Position numbers and translations under genes: made by a program
NCBI RefSeq assembly: GCF_007655135.1
Contig: NC_045134.1
Coordinates: 22,778,568 to 22,842,567, forward strand
DNA from: Punica granatum
Taxonomy: Eukaryota > Streptophyta > Magnoliopsida > Myrtales > Lythraceae
Length of the DNA stretch: 64,000 bases
Direction: 5' to 3'
The notes under the pieces: model-generated
Database searches by the model: none
Seen by the model: the letters and a program-made list of their open reading frames with translations, nothing else
Told to the model about the DNA's origin: nothing
Part shown: positions 20,704-31,512 of the stretch, one piece after another
Layout of the letters: every line of letters starts with the position of its first letter
How positions within the stretch are numbered: the stretch's first letter is position 1

Positions 20704-21560
20704 TTTTTTTTTCCCTCTAGACAAGGATGAGCAGACCCTACGACCCAAAGTTAAACAAAAGTTCAATCGGTCATTGTGAGCAGGACAGTAGAATCGCCAG
20801 AAGCAGCAATGAAAAAATAGCAGAAACTGCAGAACCGCATTCACAGAGTGTGAAATTCATCCACTCTACATTTCAAATATCAGGAAAATGAGATAGTCCT
20901 AAATTCCAACTCCCATCCATCTCCGAGTAAGATTTAACATCAATGTTTGACACAAACTCGAGAAGCAAATTTCTTCATTTCATCTCAATTCTTAGATATA
21001 CAATTGACTGAACCACCGATTAGCAACCACAGCATCTCCTCTCATATCGATTTACTACAACAGTGATTCGATCCGACATTGAAAGGTAAAACGCCACAAG
21101 TACCAACATTATCCATCACGAAAATAACAAAAGCTACAATTTTTCTCCGCAGCCGGTCAGATCAAGAACACCATCGCGGACAAACAAAATCGAAGAACGG
21201 GCTGACAAATCAGAGAAGGTACAATCGAAATCCTAAGATGAATCTAGCAGTATTTCATCGGTCAATCGTTATGTCTGTCCTAACTCCGGTGAACAAGCAC
21301 GCAGCGCAGCCCATGGAGCTACTACATCAGCTACAGATAATAACATCCATAGGCCAAACTCCGGTGTACTACGAACTAGTGAAGGCCGAGATCAGTGTCG
21401 CGATATCCATTGCGGCGAATCTCAGGGCCGCAGGAGAAGTCGGGATTAGGGTTTTACCTGAGAGGAGGCAGCAGCGGCGGCGACAACGGAGGGGACGATG
21501 TGGAAGAAAGCGTTCGTTTCCTTTGTGCGAGCTGAAACGAGAAGGACGCGAAAGAACGAC
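20704..21560 (-). promoter_or_regulatory. COX5C 5' leader with probable leader intron
   Basis: A GC-rich untranslated exon is expected near 21458-21560. The donor GTAAAACCCTAATCCCG (21457 downward) contains the telo-box-like AACCCTAA. The likely acceptor is the CTTGTCTAG just before the A-rich run preceding the ATG. This is inferred from splice motifs and the known structure of plant COX5C genes. Confidence 0.5.
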
Positions 21561-21699
21561 TCCTCCTCCCAAGCACTGAAGCATAGCCTCTCAACACTTG
21601 CCACGTGGATGTCTCCCATTGGTTGTTTCATGTCCATGTTTACATGAAGCGGGAGCATGCACCCAATGACCCGACCCAACCCAACCATAGCCATGGGGG

Positions 21700-22760
21700 A
21701 AGGGGAATCTCTCCTAGAGGGTTGTTTTCTTAAGGGTACCCGTGATATCCGAAAGTTAAAAAAGACCCCGATTAATTCATTTAGAATTGGGTCGGTTCAT
21801 TAAGGAGTACAATTCTCATAACGTATTTTCTTCATTCATAAACCTCAAACTCGAGACTTTAATTAAATAGAATAAGTATCGAACGACTTGTAGTAATCTC
21901 GTTGATTTAATTTCGTGAATGTTGTTTGATAGCTGAAATCTAAATTAATTACCGGTTATTTCGTTTTAAATTCTCACGATCCACGCGATTGTAATATTTG
22001 GATGAAACCTATTATTGGTAATCTAATAAAATACTTTGCCACCAAAGTGATAATATAATATAGATAGTCACCCAGGAAGGTAGGTATTATTTGTTAGTTA
22101 TTTTCTTGAAATATTACAAATAATTATCAAATATTGAAAATTTATCCCCATTTTATAAGTAATGAATCAAATAGAAGCAGATTGAATTGAATTATAGCTC
22201 TTATTAAAACAAACAAAATTGAAAATATTCTCGTTTTGTTTCTAGTATATCTCATTTCATCTCAATCTTGTTGAAAGTCATTGTATCCACTATTGGATAT
22301 ATATATATATATATATACTTGAATTTATCAAAAATTGAGTATCATAACCTATCAGTTCAAATTTTTAGATTGAAAATAGACCAATCGCTTATAGGTTCAA
22401 TAAAAATTTTATAAATCTAATACATTTGCAAAAATGAGGTTCAATGAGGTCACAATGAGGCTCCTTTTCAATTTGATAGGCTTTGATTATCGTAAGTGAG
22501 ATTTTCCTATCATTTAAATTATTTCTTTCATGTTCTTTTTGGACAACTTCTTCTCCCTTATTGTTCATGTCAAAAATAGTATGATTCGATGAAGATATTG
22601 TTCGAAGTTTAAACCATTTGTTAATATCCATTTCATCTCATACTAGCTAGTTGTTTTTTACAAAAACATTGAGTTCAAGTGGACCTTATTCAAATAGAGA
22701 ATAGAATGATGAATATATAGTCCAAAAGCAATTATTTTCTTTGTATACAAGTCAAAGACC
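21700..22760. other. AT-rich intergenic DNA
   Basis: No gene is visible. There is a short (AT)n tract near 22300-22318. Minus-strand ORF 22389-22631 has no recognisable features. Confidence 0.5.
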
Positions 22761-24398
22761 AACTAGCCAAAGTTTGTTACAGGTAAATTCATCCGAAGAA
22801 GAAAATCTCTCTCTCCAAAACTCTCCCAAAACCTCCTTCTCAGAAGCTTCTATTGCCACCGGCACTTCCAGTTCCGGCTAGGCGCCTTCGGTGGTCCCGC
22901 TTTCCTTCTAACCCTATCTTTTCTCCTATTCCTCTCGCCTCTTAAACAGATGGATGCATGTCGTCAATGGCGTCCTCGACTCCATCTATGGTTCGATGAC
23001 GTTGTCACTCCGCCACGCAAAGAGCTTGGCACAACGTCGACTCCTACTTTCAGTCACTGGTGTAATTTTTCTCCGCCCCTCTGATGGTCTGTCGTGCCGT
23101 TGCCCCCTCTGTCCTCCCCTTGTCGACCCTATCAATGCTTAACAGCTTCGATTCCAACCACATCGAGCATTGATCGGGCCTTCTTCTACCCACTCAGCAC
23201 TCAAAGAACTCAGATGTGGGGAGATTGATGTCGATCTTCCTCAAACTATATCGATATGAGCAAACTTTGACCTTGTACGGAATCTTCCAAAATGTTTTGG
23301 GTTGAGTCAGCTTCTACTTTTGCGGGTCGAGAATTCTGATGTGTTCGAATCGGGTCAACTTCTATTGGGTTTAGGTCAACTTAAAGGAGACACGGTCAGT
23401 TCGGAATGGAGATGGTGATGACAGTGTCCCAATGGTCTTAAGGGCCCTACCCCCTCCTCCTCTCGGTCACTATTGGGAGTGTGTAGCGGTGGCTTCCCTA
23501 CCTCGTCGGAGGTCGCGCTCAACCCCTCTTTGATGACTCAGACCCAAAATGTTTGGTGGCGTCCTAGCTTTTCGGCGATATTGATACGTTGTAGCATCTA
23601 CGCATTCACATGACCATAAAATGATGGCAGCTCAGTAGGAATGACTTCCTCCATCCACCCTTTGTCCGATTGGCTCTGCTCCTCACCTCCGATGGCGGTT
23701 CTAATCTGTGGCTTCTTACTATCCCTGCGACAGCATCCGTGCCTTTCACATCATAGGATTACAACATTGGTCTGAATAATCTTACCACTCGTTTATAAAA
23801 AAAATCAACATTTTGTGCCTTTGTCCTTTTCTATTGATTTATGACAAGTCTTGGCTACTCGAAAATAGTCACTGGTTTGAATTAATCAAAGTAGCCTAGC
23901 TTAGTTGATTTGATTGTCTAGATAAATAGTTGCTGGTTTGAACCGATCATAAAGTTTGGTTGTTCTGATTTGACTATTTAGGAGTGATACTATTTAGGAC
24001 TTAGCCGATTTATTAGATCAGAATGTTGTGATATTTGAAAGGTTCCTGCGCCAAGTATCGATTCAAGACCTCTCCTAGCTTTACGCATTTGTTTATACAT
24101 AGTAGCGGCTTTATATGGATTGCACTTGGCTCTGCTTCCCGACATCGACTGGGTCTATGTAGAGTATAGTTCTAAGAGGTTGGAATTAGATGTACAATAT
24201 CTGAAAGATTTTCTGCAATTGTACTTGTTCTCATTGGATGTGCTCATGTCATATTTTTCCTTTACAGTGATCTCGGTGGATCTGTTGTATTATTTTCTTT
24301 TTTTTTGTAATTTTTCTCTTAAACATTTTACCTTGTAATCTTTTTATTATATTAATGGACAATCATTGATTGCTAAGCCAAAAAAAAAACTAGCCAAA
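22761..24398 (+). mobile_element. LINE-like retroposon without coding capacity, with 11-bp target duplication
   Basis: The direct repeat AACTAGCCAAA (22761-22771 and 24388-24398) flanks about 1.6 kb (22772-24387) that ends in an A-run at 24380-24387. A long variable target duplication plus a 3' poly(A) is the signature of L1-mediated insertion. The left part is C-rich and leader-like. The right end, with TTGTAATCTTTTTATTATA before the A-tail, resembles plant LINE 3' ends. No ORF longer than about 70 codons is present, so it is a non-autonomous derivative or an internally deleted LINE. Confidence 0.7.
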
Positions 24399-25373
24399 CT
24401 TTTTTGGTTTGAGGGTCATGATAGTTGAATAATAGTCAACAATAATTCACCATTCCATAACCTCAATTGAAACAAGATCTTTCCATAACCTCTTGAACGT
24501 TTATCTTGATCCTTCTATAATCCTCTATTCGTTTCTTCCGGGCATGTCTAACTTGCATTTACTTGACCACCTACAGATTTTATTCATTAATACATACCTA
24601 AGCAACAATGAAATTTATCGGACTGAATGTTGATGCACCTTATGCGCCGTATAATTGATGGTTCTAAGAGTAGTTGAAGCTGGCAAACCATATGGGACTC
24701 GTGTGATTTCTTTGAGTACAGTTGGTGAATAAGATTATATATGGACAAACAATATGATTGATCTATCACTAAACCCGATCATATTGCATTAATACAACGT
24801 TAAAATACAGAACATTATGTCGTTTTTGAGTTACTCGAGGGTCACACGTTGAGATCACGATAAAACACAAACGACAATAAATATTACGAGAAATTACTTG
24901 ACATTGGAAATTCAGTAACATATAAAGAGCGTCACTCACAATTTTTTTTTTGAATCTTATAAAACACAAACCACAATAAACACTGCCAGAAATTACTCGA
25001 CGTTGGATATTCAGTAACATGTAAAGAGCGACACTCATTAACTTAGCTAATGGACATTGCATTTATATAACATAGTATATCAAAATCCACCTCCCAGTGT
25101 TAAACTTTTTTTTTGAATTTTGGCATCCGAAAGCTCAATTGAGCTCCAAATTAATCCAATCGAGTCGAGTCGGCCCACAAATAGGTAAAACTCTCCCAAT
25201 GTGAACTATTTGCATTCACAAGGATCCAAACCCAAGACTCAAACGGTAAACCACTTGAATCACCTCACGTTAGTACCCCCAAGTGTTAATCTAATGGTCA
25301 TCATGTTGATATTGACAACAAATCCTTCTGTGAGTTGGGAGTATGCTCCCTTCCCTTTTGATGTTATGGCATT
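24399..25373. other. Intergenic DNA between the retroposon and the hAT-type MITE
   Basis: Apart from the tandem duplication described separately, no gene or RNA is visible. Confidence 0.5.
24860..25040. repeat. Imperfect tandem duplication, period about 99 bp
   Basis: Two diverged copies start ATAAAACACAAAC at about 24860 and 24959. Both contain AATTACT(T/C)GAC and TCAGTAACAT(A/G)TAAAGAGCG. The minus-strand ORF across them repeats itself for this reason and is not a gene. Confidence 0.8.
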
Positions 25374-25908
25374 GTTAGCGCTAGGGCGCAATTTGATACC
25401 CGAATCGCCGGCACTCATGAAACCGCCCCATTTAGAATCATACCAACCCGTGTCGAAGATAGAATGGGGTAGGGATGGTTATGATTTACTACCTGCGCAT
25501 GAGGTAGCATAGGGATGGTAGTTGCCTTCGACTTGCCTTGATCCGTCCCACCCCGTTTAGACTCACGCCAAAATTTTAAAAAATATATCAATAAAATCTT
25601 TGATATAATAATCGATGGCAAATTATGTCGTGTTTCTTCGTTCATGTGACTATGTCTTGTTTTTGTGTTCATGTGATATCATATTTCCTCATTTTAAATT
25701 TAATTTTTTTTAAAATAAATTATATTCCGACTGGACATGACAGGATGGGGCGAATACCTGTGCACCCTCGATGGTGCAAGCATGGTATCCTAATCTCTAC
25801 CCATGCTCAAGCGCAGGCCGGGTTGGCACGGATAACCATGAGCACGGCGTGGGCATGGTGACTGAACTTCCCGTACCAACCCGCCCAATTACCATCCCTA
25901 GTCAGCGC
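25374..25908. mobile_element. hAT-type MITE with 8-bp target duplication
   Basis: The element spans 25382-25900 (519 bp). The flanks GTTAGCGC (25374-25381) and GTCAGCGC (25901-25908) match at 7 of 8 positions, the target length of hAT transposons. The ends are TAGGGCGCAATTTG and, read inward from the right, TAGGGATGGTAATTGGGCGGG, similar to many plant hAT termini. No transposase is encoded. The one target mismatch and imperfect ends suggest an older insertion. Confidence 0.7.
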
Positions 25909-26213
25909 TGGTCTTGCTATTGATGGCGGAGAGGGAGCATGCTCCCGGGAGCATCCAGCGCAGCACTCAACCAGGGAATCCGGAACCCACTACCCCACGT
26001 CATCCGCAGGCAGATGTCCTCCCTGTCGAGAACGTGACCTTCTTCTCCAAGTCCCCTTCCACTCCATTCCGCAGTCCTTCTCACTTTCACTCCCTCCTCC
26101 ATTAAACCTCCAAATCCAAACCTCTCTTCTCTCCCTTTTGACTTCATCTCCCTCCCTCTCTGTCTCTTTCTGTCTGTGTCTGCTGAAGCGGGGGAGACAG
26201 TGAGGGGTTGTTA

Positions 26214-28540
26214 ATGTTAATGGAGAGGCAGAAGAGTTTCACTGTCAAATCCACGAGCTTCGTGGCCCTCTCCCTTGCCATCTCCTCCTCCCTCGTCTTC
26301 TTCACCGTCTTCTCCCTCTGGGCCCTCAGTTCCACCCCTCTGGTTCCACCCGAGATCAACCTCCGCTTCAACTCAACCCCCATTGCTCCTGTGTCGTCCC
26401 CAAACCCCATTGTCACTCCCCACTTCACCACCCGCAACATCTCGTCCAAAACTCCGTTTTTGATCGACACCCACATCACCAAACCCGACAACACTTCCGG
26501 GTCTTCGTCCGCCCAGGGCGCCGTTCGGAGGAATCAGGTCCTCAGTGGTAAGCCGCGGAGTGCTGTCCCCGAGATCAAGAAGCCCTCCGATGAAATTGGA
26601 GCTTTGAATGGGCAGAAGGGGGATGAGGGTGATGGGATTAGCCTGAGACACTGTGATTTGGGTAAGGGGAGGTGGGTGTATGATGAGAGCTACCCATTGT
26701 ACACGAACTGGTCCTGTCCATTCATCGATGAAGGGTTCAACTGTGGAGGGAATGGAAGGCCTGATGTTGGCTACATGAAGTGGAGGTGGCAACCTCATGA
26801 CTGTCGAATCCCAAGGTTGAAATGAGACATCCTTTGGTTCCATGTCCTGCTTGTCTGTGGGTTGATTGAATGAAGTTATGGTCAACTTTCTTACTTGCTC
26901 TATGTGTGTGTGATTGTTCAGGTTCAATGCGACAGAAATGCTGGAGCTGATCAGAGGGAAGAGGCTTGTCTTCGTCGGGGATTCTATAAACAGGAACCAG
27001 TGGGAGTCAATGATGTGTATGTTGATCGGAGCCGTTAAGGATCCAAAGAAGGTTTATGAGACCCATCGGAGGAGGATTACTAAGGAGAACGGCAATTATT
27101 GCTTCAGATTTGTGGTATTTATGAGAAGAAGAAGACCAAAAAAAAAAAAAGATCATTTATTGCTTCATTGTTGTTGTTGGGATGGGGAGTGTGCATACTA
27201 AGTTCATGCATTGCCTTGTTTCTGCAGGATTATCAGTGTACAGTTGAATACTATGTGACCCATTTCTTGGTTCATGAGAGCAAGGCGAGAGTTGGGCAGA
27301 AGCGTGTCCCAACCCTCCGGATCGATGCTATCGACCGGGGTTCGTCTCGGTGGAGAGGAGCGGATATTTTGGTCTTCAACACTGCCCATTGGTGGTCCCA
27401 TTACAAGACCAAAGCTGGGTGAGTCACATTAGCCGTGGCTTCAGATTTTGGAAATGCTTCGGGAAGAAACAGTATGATGTAGGCTTGATAAGATTAAAAG
27501 TTCTTATCTCGGAGTTTTTACTATGGATTTGTTATAGAAATTACCTGTAGTCTGTCTTCAATTGAAATCATAGCACTCTGACCAGAGTTGTATGCCATAT
27601 AGGGCCCGGACTACTATTAACACTTGCGGTGGAATTTCCCCTCTTGATGAAACTATAAATGCTTCCATTGAGTCGATCCGTTTCCTTTCTTTCTGAAGAT
27701 CCAATGGCAGTAAGATTCATCCATGAAATTATCAGCTTCTTTTGATATCGTGATTGTCTTTACACAGGGTTAACTACTACCAGGAAGGAAACCAGGTTCA
27801 TCCCAAGCTAGATGTCTCCACGGCTTTTCGCAAAGCCTTGACGACTTGGGCTTCTTGGGTCGATAAACGCATAAATCCACGCAAAACCCGAGTTTTCTTC
27901 AGGAGTTCGGCCCCTTCTCATTTCAGGTTTGCTTCCAAGCCTCTGCTACTTCAAATTTTTATGATGAATTGAACAGAAACCTCGCCACCCGATCCTGGTG
28001 GACTGAGTGCCAGTTTCGTGTAACTTAGTGAATAAGTTACCGGTTAACGAGCGATACCTTAGATGATTGGCTATTTAGAGTTTTCCGCAGTCTCTCGGTT
28101 CCTTGCTTCCATTTGTTTCTTTCTGGAAAGACTTCCAATTCGACTTTTTAGCATTTTATCTGTTTTCTATCAGACACTCGAACCCCTTCTAAGTAGCATG
28201 AAATTGTTTACTTGACAGCGGAGGTGAGTGGAACTCAGGCGGACATTGCAGAGAAGCGAAGCTACCTCTCAACAGCACTTCAAGTTCAGGCTACACTTTC
28301 GAGAAGAATTCAATCGTGGAAGAGGTCGTAAAGAGTATGAGAACTCCGGTAACTTTCCTGAACATTACCGGGCTATCAAGTTACAGGATCGATGCTCACC
28401 CTTCTGCCTTTGGGGGAAGATCAAGAAAGGGCCGATCTTCGGGCATTGAAGATTGCAGCCACTGGTGCCTTCCTGGAGTCCCTGACACATGGAACGAGCT
28501 CCTATATATTCATTTGCAGAGACATCGTAACTACCAGTAA
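26214..28540 (+). CDS. Trichome birefringence-like protein (DUF231/PC-esterase), TBL6-like
   Basis: Five exons: 26214-26815, 26922-27114, 27228-27418, 27768-27926 and 28219-28540. All have GT-AG introns with matching phases, giving 488 residues. TBL proteins are Golgi type II membrane enzymes, many shown or proposed to O-acetylate cell-wall polysaccharides. Residues 10-35 form the membrane anchor, followed by a Ser/Pro-rich stem. The TBL (PMR5N) domain begins at CDLGKGRWVYDESYPLY. The catalytic GDS lies in FVGDSINRNQWES (exon 2) and the DxxH motif in DCSHWCLPGVPDTW (exon 5). The second in-frame ATG at 26220 is an equally plausible start. Position next to COX5C agrees with Arabidopsis TBL6 (At3g62390). 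The substrate is unknown. Confidence 0.93.
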
Positions 28541-29257
28541 CTACCAGCAAGAAATGGCTTGATTCTTCACAATCTTTTGTACATTCATTTGATTCTTTCT
28601 TACGATTTGATTCAATCTCTGTGGAGCTCAAAATGTACAGAATTCCTTCTGAGTTTTTGCATCAAAACAGAGTCAACATCTATTGATCCTTCCTGCTGTT
28701 TGGCGTGATTCGAGTCCAAGCCTCCCGCTATCAAAACAGTTCAATTTGTCGAGTACGAGAAATTACGACGCTACTTAAGCGACGGGATTCTGTTCGCGAT
28801 TGAATAACCATCTGTGACAGCATAACCTGAGTAAGCTCCAACTAAGACTACCGATGAGGAAGGGACCAACCAAAAGCTAATTCTGCATTAATTCGTATTT
28901 GCCGTAAAAAAAACCTAAAAATAAATTAAAAAAAGAGAATATAATATTAATAATGGTTTGGTACGGAATTTCATTGTTTAATTAATGAGAAAGGAATCCA
29001 ATACCTGCCGTTAAACTGTGATTGGAGTGGAAATGAAGATAATGCAAAGTATTGAAATTATATTATATCCACAATTACGTGCAAATTCAAATCACTGTGA
29101 AATTATACAGGAGGAGAGTGCTTTCTCTTGGACAACTTGAATGGCTTATCTTGGCCGGAATCATCTATTTTGGAGACTTATTAGGTGCTCACATGCCTTC
29201 AGAAATAGAAAAACGAAGCTCGGATATCTCTCGCAAAAAAAAAAAAATCAAAGAACC
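28541..29257. other. Convergent intergenic region after the TBL gene
   Basis: This holds the 3' UTRs of the TBL gene and the membrane-protein gene on opposite strands, and AT-rich DNA with no further gene. Confidence 0.5.
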
Positions 29258-30166
29258 TTAGACCTTGTCCTCACCACCAATGATGTCATCACCATTGTTT
29301 TCTGCTTCTTGTCTTCTTCTGATTCTCAGCCATTTGGAAGTCAAAATCATGCCAGCCCACATAAGACCCTTCACTACCTTAACCACTCCAATGGTCACGG
29401 TCAGGTAGTACAGCCACCAGCCCACAAAGTCAGCCACCCTAACGCCCAACAGCAGCTCCATCTTCACCTCCGGCACAACGATAAGGGCCTCCACCTCGTC
29501 CCTCAGCCGCCACCACCATAGCCCGGTGAGGCCCAATGCCTTTGCCACCCTCTCGGGCCACCTCTCGTCCCTCTGGCGGCCCAGCACCGAGTCGTCCACC
29601 ACTGGCTTCACCACTATCCTGGCCCAGTGCAGCATTGTCTCGTACAGTCCCAGGAAGAACGCGGCCCTCCCCAGGAATCCCCCCTCCCGGGCCGCAACCC
29701 AAGAGCCATCACGGGCTGCTGCCAGACTGAGGGGTACAATGCCTATGCTCCCTTCGACACCTATGTAGACGCACAACTGGAGCGCGCACAGGACGATCCA
29801 TGCCGCATACAGGCGGGGCCGGTGCAGCGCGTAGCGACCACCCGGCAAGCCCCCGGTCAGGCAATGTATGAGGGTGGCTCCACCGAGGAGTGACAGGAGG
29901 GCGAGGAGGAGAGTCGGGTTGGAGTCGAGGAAGAGGGAGAGCAGGGAGGAGAACGGGCCATGAGCAACCGAGGAGGCGAAGTAACTATTGCAGGATAGCC
30001 TTGCCAGGAGGAGGAACGAGAGGGGGAGCAGTAGGCTGAGGAGAGTGATGGTGAGGAGATGGAAGGGCTCTCTCAAGAGCTTTGATGGATGGAAGGTACC
30101 CTTGTTTTCCGCCACTCGCCTCCATAACACCTCACTGCCGGCTGCGCCTGTCATCGACATCACCAT
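29258..30166 (-). CDS. Plant-specific multi-pass membrane protein of unknown function
   Basis: An intronless gene of 302 residues from ATG 30166; the frame upstream is open only through a TTG and is probably leader. At least five hydrophobic segments are visible: HLLTITLLSLLLPLSFLLLA, a Leu-rich helix after SSLLSLFLDSNP, LYAAWIVLCALQLCVYIGV, AAFFLGLYETMLHWARIV and DFVGWWLYYLTVTIGVVKVV. The tail is basic then acidic (RIRRRQEAENN...). I know no enzyme motif in it. Its place between COX5C/TBL6 and the IES2-like gene matches an Arabidopsis transmembrane protein gene (At2g47360, from memory). Confidence 0.85.
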   Translation of the reverse strand: MVMSMTGAAGSEVLWRRVAENKGTFHPSKLLREPFHLLTITLLSLLLPLSFLLLARLSCNSYFASSVAHGPFSSLLSLFLDSNPTLLLALLSLLGGATLIHCLTGGLPGGRYALHRPRLYAAWIVLCALQLCVYIGVEGSIGIVPLSLAAARDGSWVAAREGGFLGRAAFFLGLYETMLHWARIVVKPVVDDSVLGRQRDERWPERVAKALGLTGLWWWRLRDEVEALIVVPEVKMELLLGVRVADFVGWWLYYLTVTIGVVKVVKGLMWAGMILTSKWLRIRRRQEAENNGDDIIGGEDKV

Positions 30167-30259
30167 TGTCTGTACCTCTTGTGCTTCAGAGCTCGGAAAT
30201 TGGAAATGGAGAGCTATCGAGGAAGAAGGTGAAGAGCTTGAAGGATTTCTGTTTGCCAA

Positions 30260-31512
30260 ATACTACTACATAAGGCAAAGTTAGTTAAGTGAAAATAATG
30301 TTTTAAGTTGTTACCACGTCCATTGACAAACTTGCCGTCTATGGAGATTTTTAAGTCCTCAAGAAATGAGAATACCAAACAATTATTTTCGAAAGTTTAA
30401 TTCGAATATTCTTTTTTCTATTAAGGCGTGGAAGGAGTTTTACAATTTCTTTTTTTCCGTATATGGAAAATAAAAATTGTGTATTTTTCGGTAGATGAGA
30501 TTGTCTGCAAATCCTCTGTTACTGTCTTCGCCAGAAACACACTCAAAAAGTTGTCACTGTCGAAGGTTGGAGTCAATTGTGATTAAGGAACTGCCACCGG
30601 AGTTAGCTTCAAACTTCAACAACCCATTTCTTGCTTCTTCTTGACAATAGATGACAACAACAAAAACCATGGAGCTATTAAAAGTACAAGGGAATGAAAA
30701 TGAAAACGACATCTAAAGTTCCGCCGGGAAGAATCAAACCTGATACCTCCTCTTTACAGATGAATGCCGTACAAACTACAATCGGTTTCTCGAGGTTGTA
30801 GTACCTGATACATGTAGTTGCAAATTGCAGTTAAGACTACACTCACATTCGGGGCAGTTGTACCGTGCGTTAACATCGGCTGCTGTCATCGACAACCATT
30901 CTTCATTTTCTGAACCGTGTGGCACGGAAAACCAATCGATCTCATCAACCATTCTTAATATTCTGAACTGTCTGACAAAAAAAACCATTTGATCTTATCA
31001 ACCATTCTTAATTTTCTGTGGAACTCCACCGAAGCTAAACTGCACACGAGCTACATGTTAGCTTTGAGCCTATCACAGCCAAGCAGGTGAGATTCAGCGA
31101 GTCGCGTCTCCGTCCTGGTTCATCAGTGCCTTTACCAATGTACAACGATATCAGACTTAATCCAGTCGGAAAATTGTAATACCTCATGCTGTTCACACCG
31201 AGTTAGCATTTCATTGTCAGAATCCTGTCTGTATGACCAAAATCACAAAGGAAGGCTCTATCTCTCCAAATGACAATGAAGGGTCAACTAAAGCTTATCA
31301 GCAAGGAAATAAACAATTTGCTATACCAATAAATGATTGGCTGCTATTCTATAGGAGCAAATTAATGGTACCACCAGTATCGATACAAGATTCATCGGAG
31401 GCTCCAAAAATTATGTCGGTTTTTGGGAAATGGCAGCAGAGTAGATACAATGCTGTCGCTAATGATAAAACTCTCTAATATCAGGGCCTGCCTACAATAA
31501 AGGCAGTAACTA
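30260..31512. other. Intergenic region with a short tandem repeat
   Basis: No convincing gene. A minus-strand ORF at 30776-30988 overlaps a 53-bp tandem repeat and resembles no family I know. The right end should be the 3' UTR of the IES2-like gene. Confidence 0.5.
30894..31018. repeat. Tandem repeat, period 53 bp, about 2.4 copies
   Basis: Copies start AACCATTCTT at 30894, 30947 and 31000. Each includes TTTTCTGAAC- or ATTCTGAAC-like sequence and ends GATCT(C/T)(A)TC. Copies are diverged. Confidence 0.8.

Noticed and set aside
24769..25062. 97-codon minus-strand ORF with internal repetition
   Set aside because: The repetition is explained by the 99-bp DNA tandem duplication; no protein features.
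30776..30988. Minus-strand ORF with a CPECEC-like Cys cluster
   Set aside because: Short, partly in a 53-bp tandem repeat, no family match that I know; Cys spacing alone is not enough.
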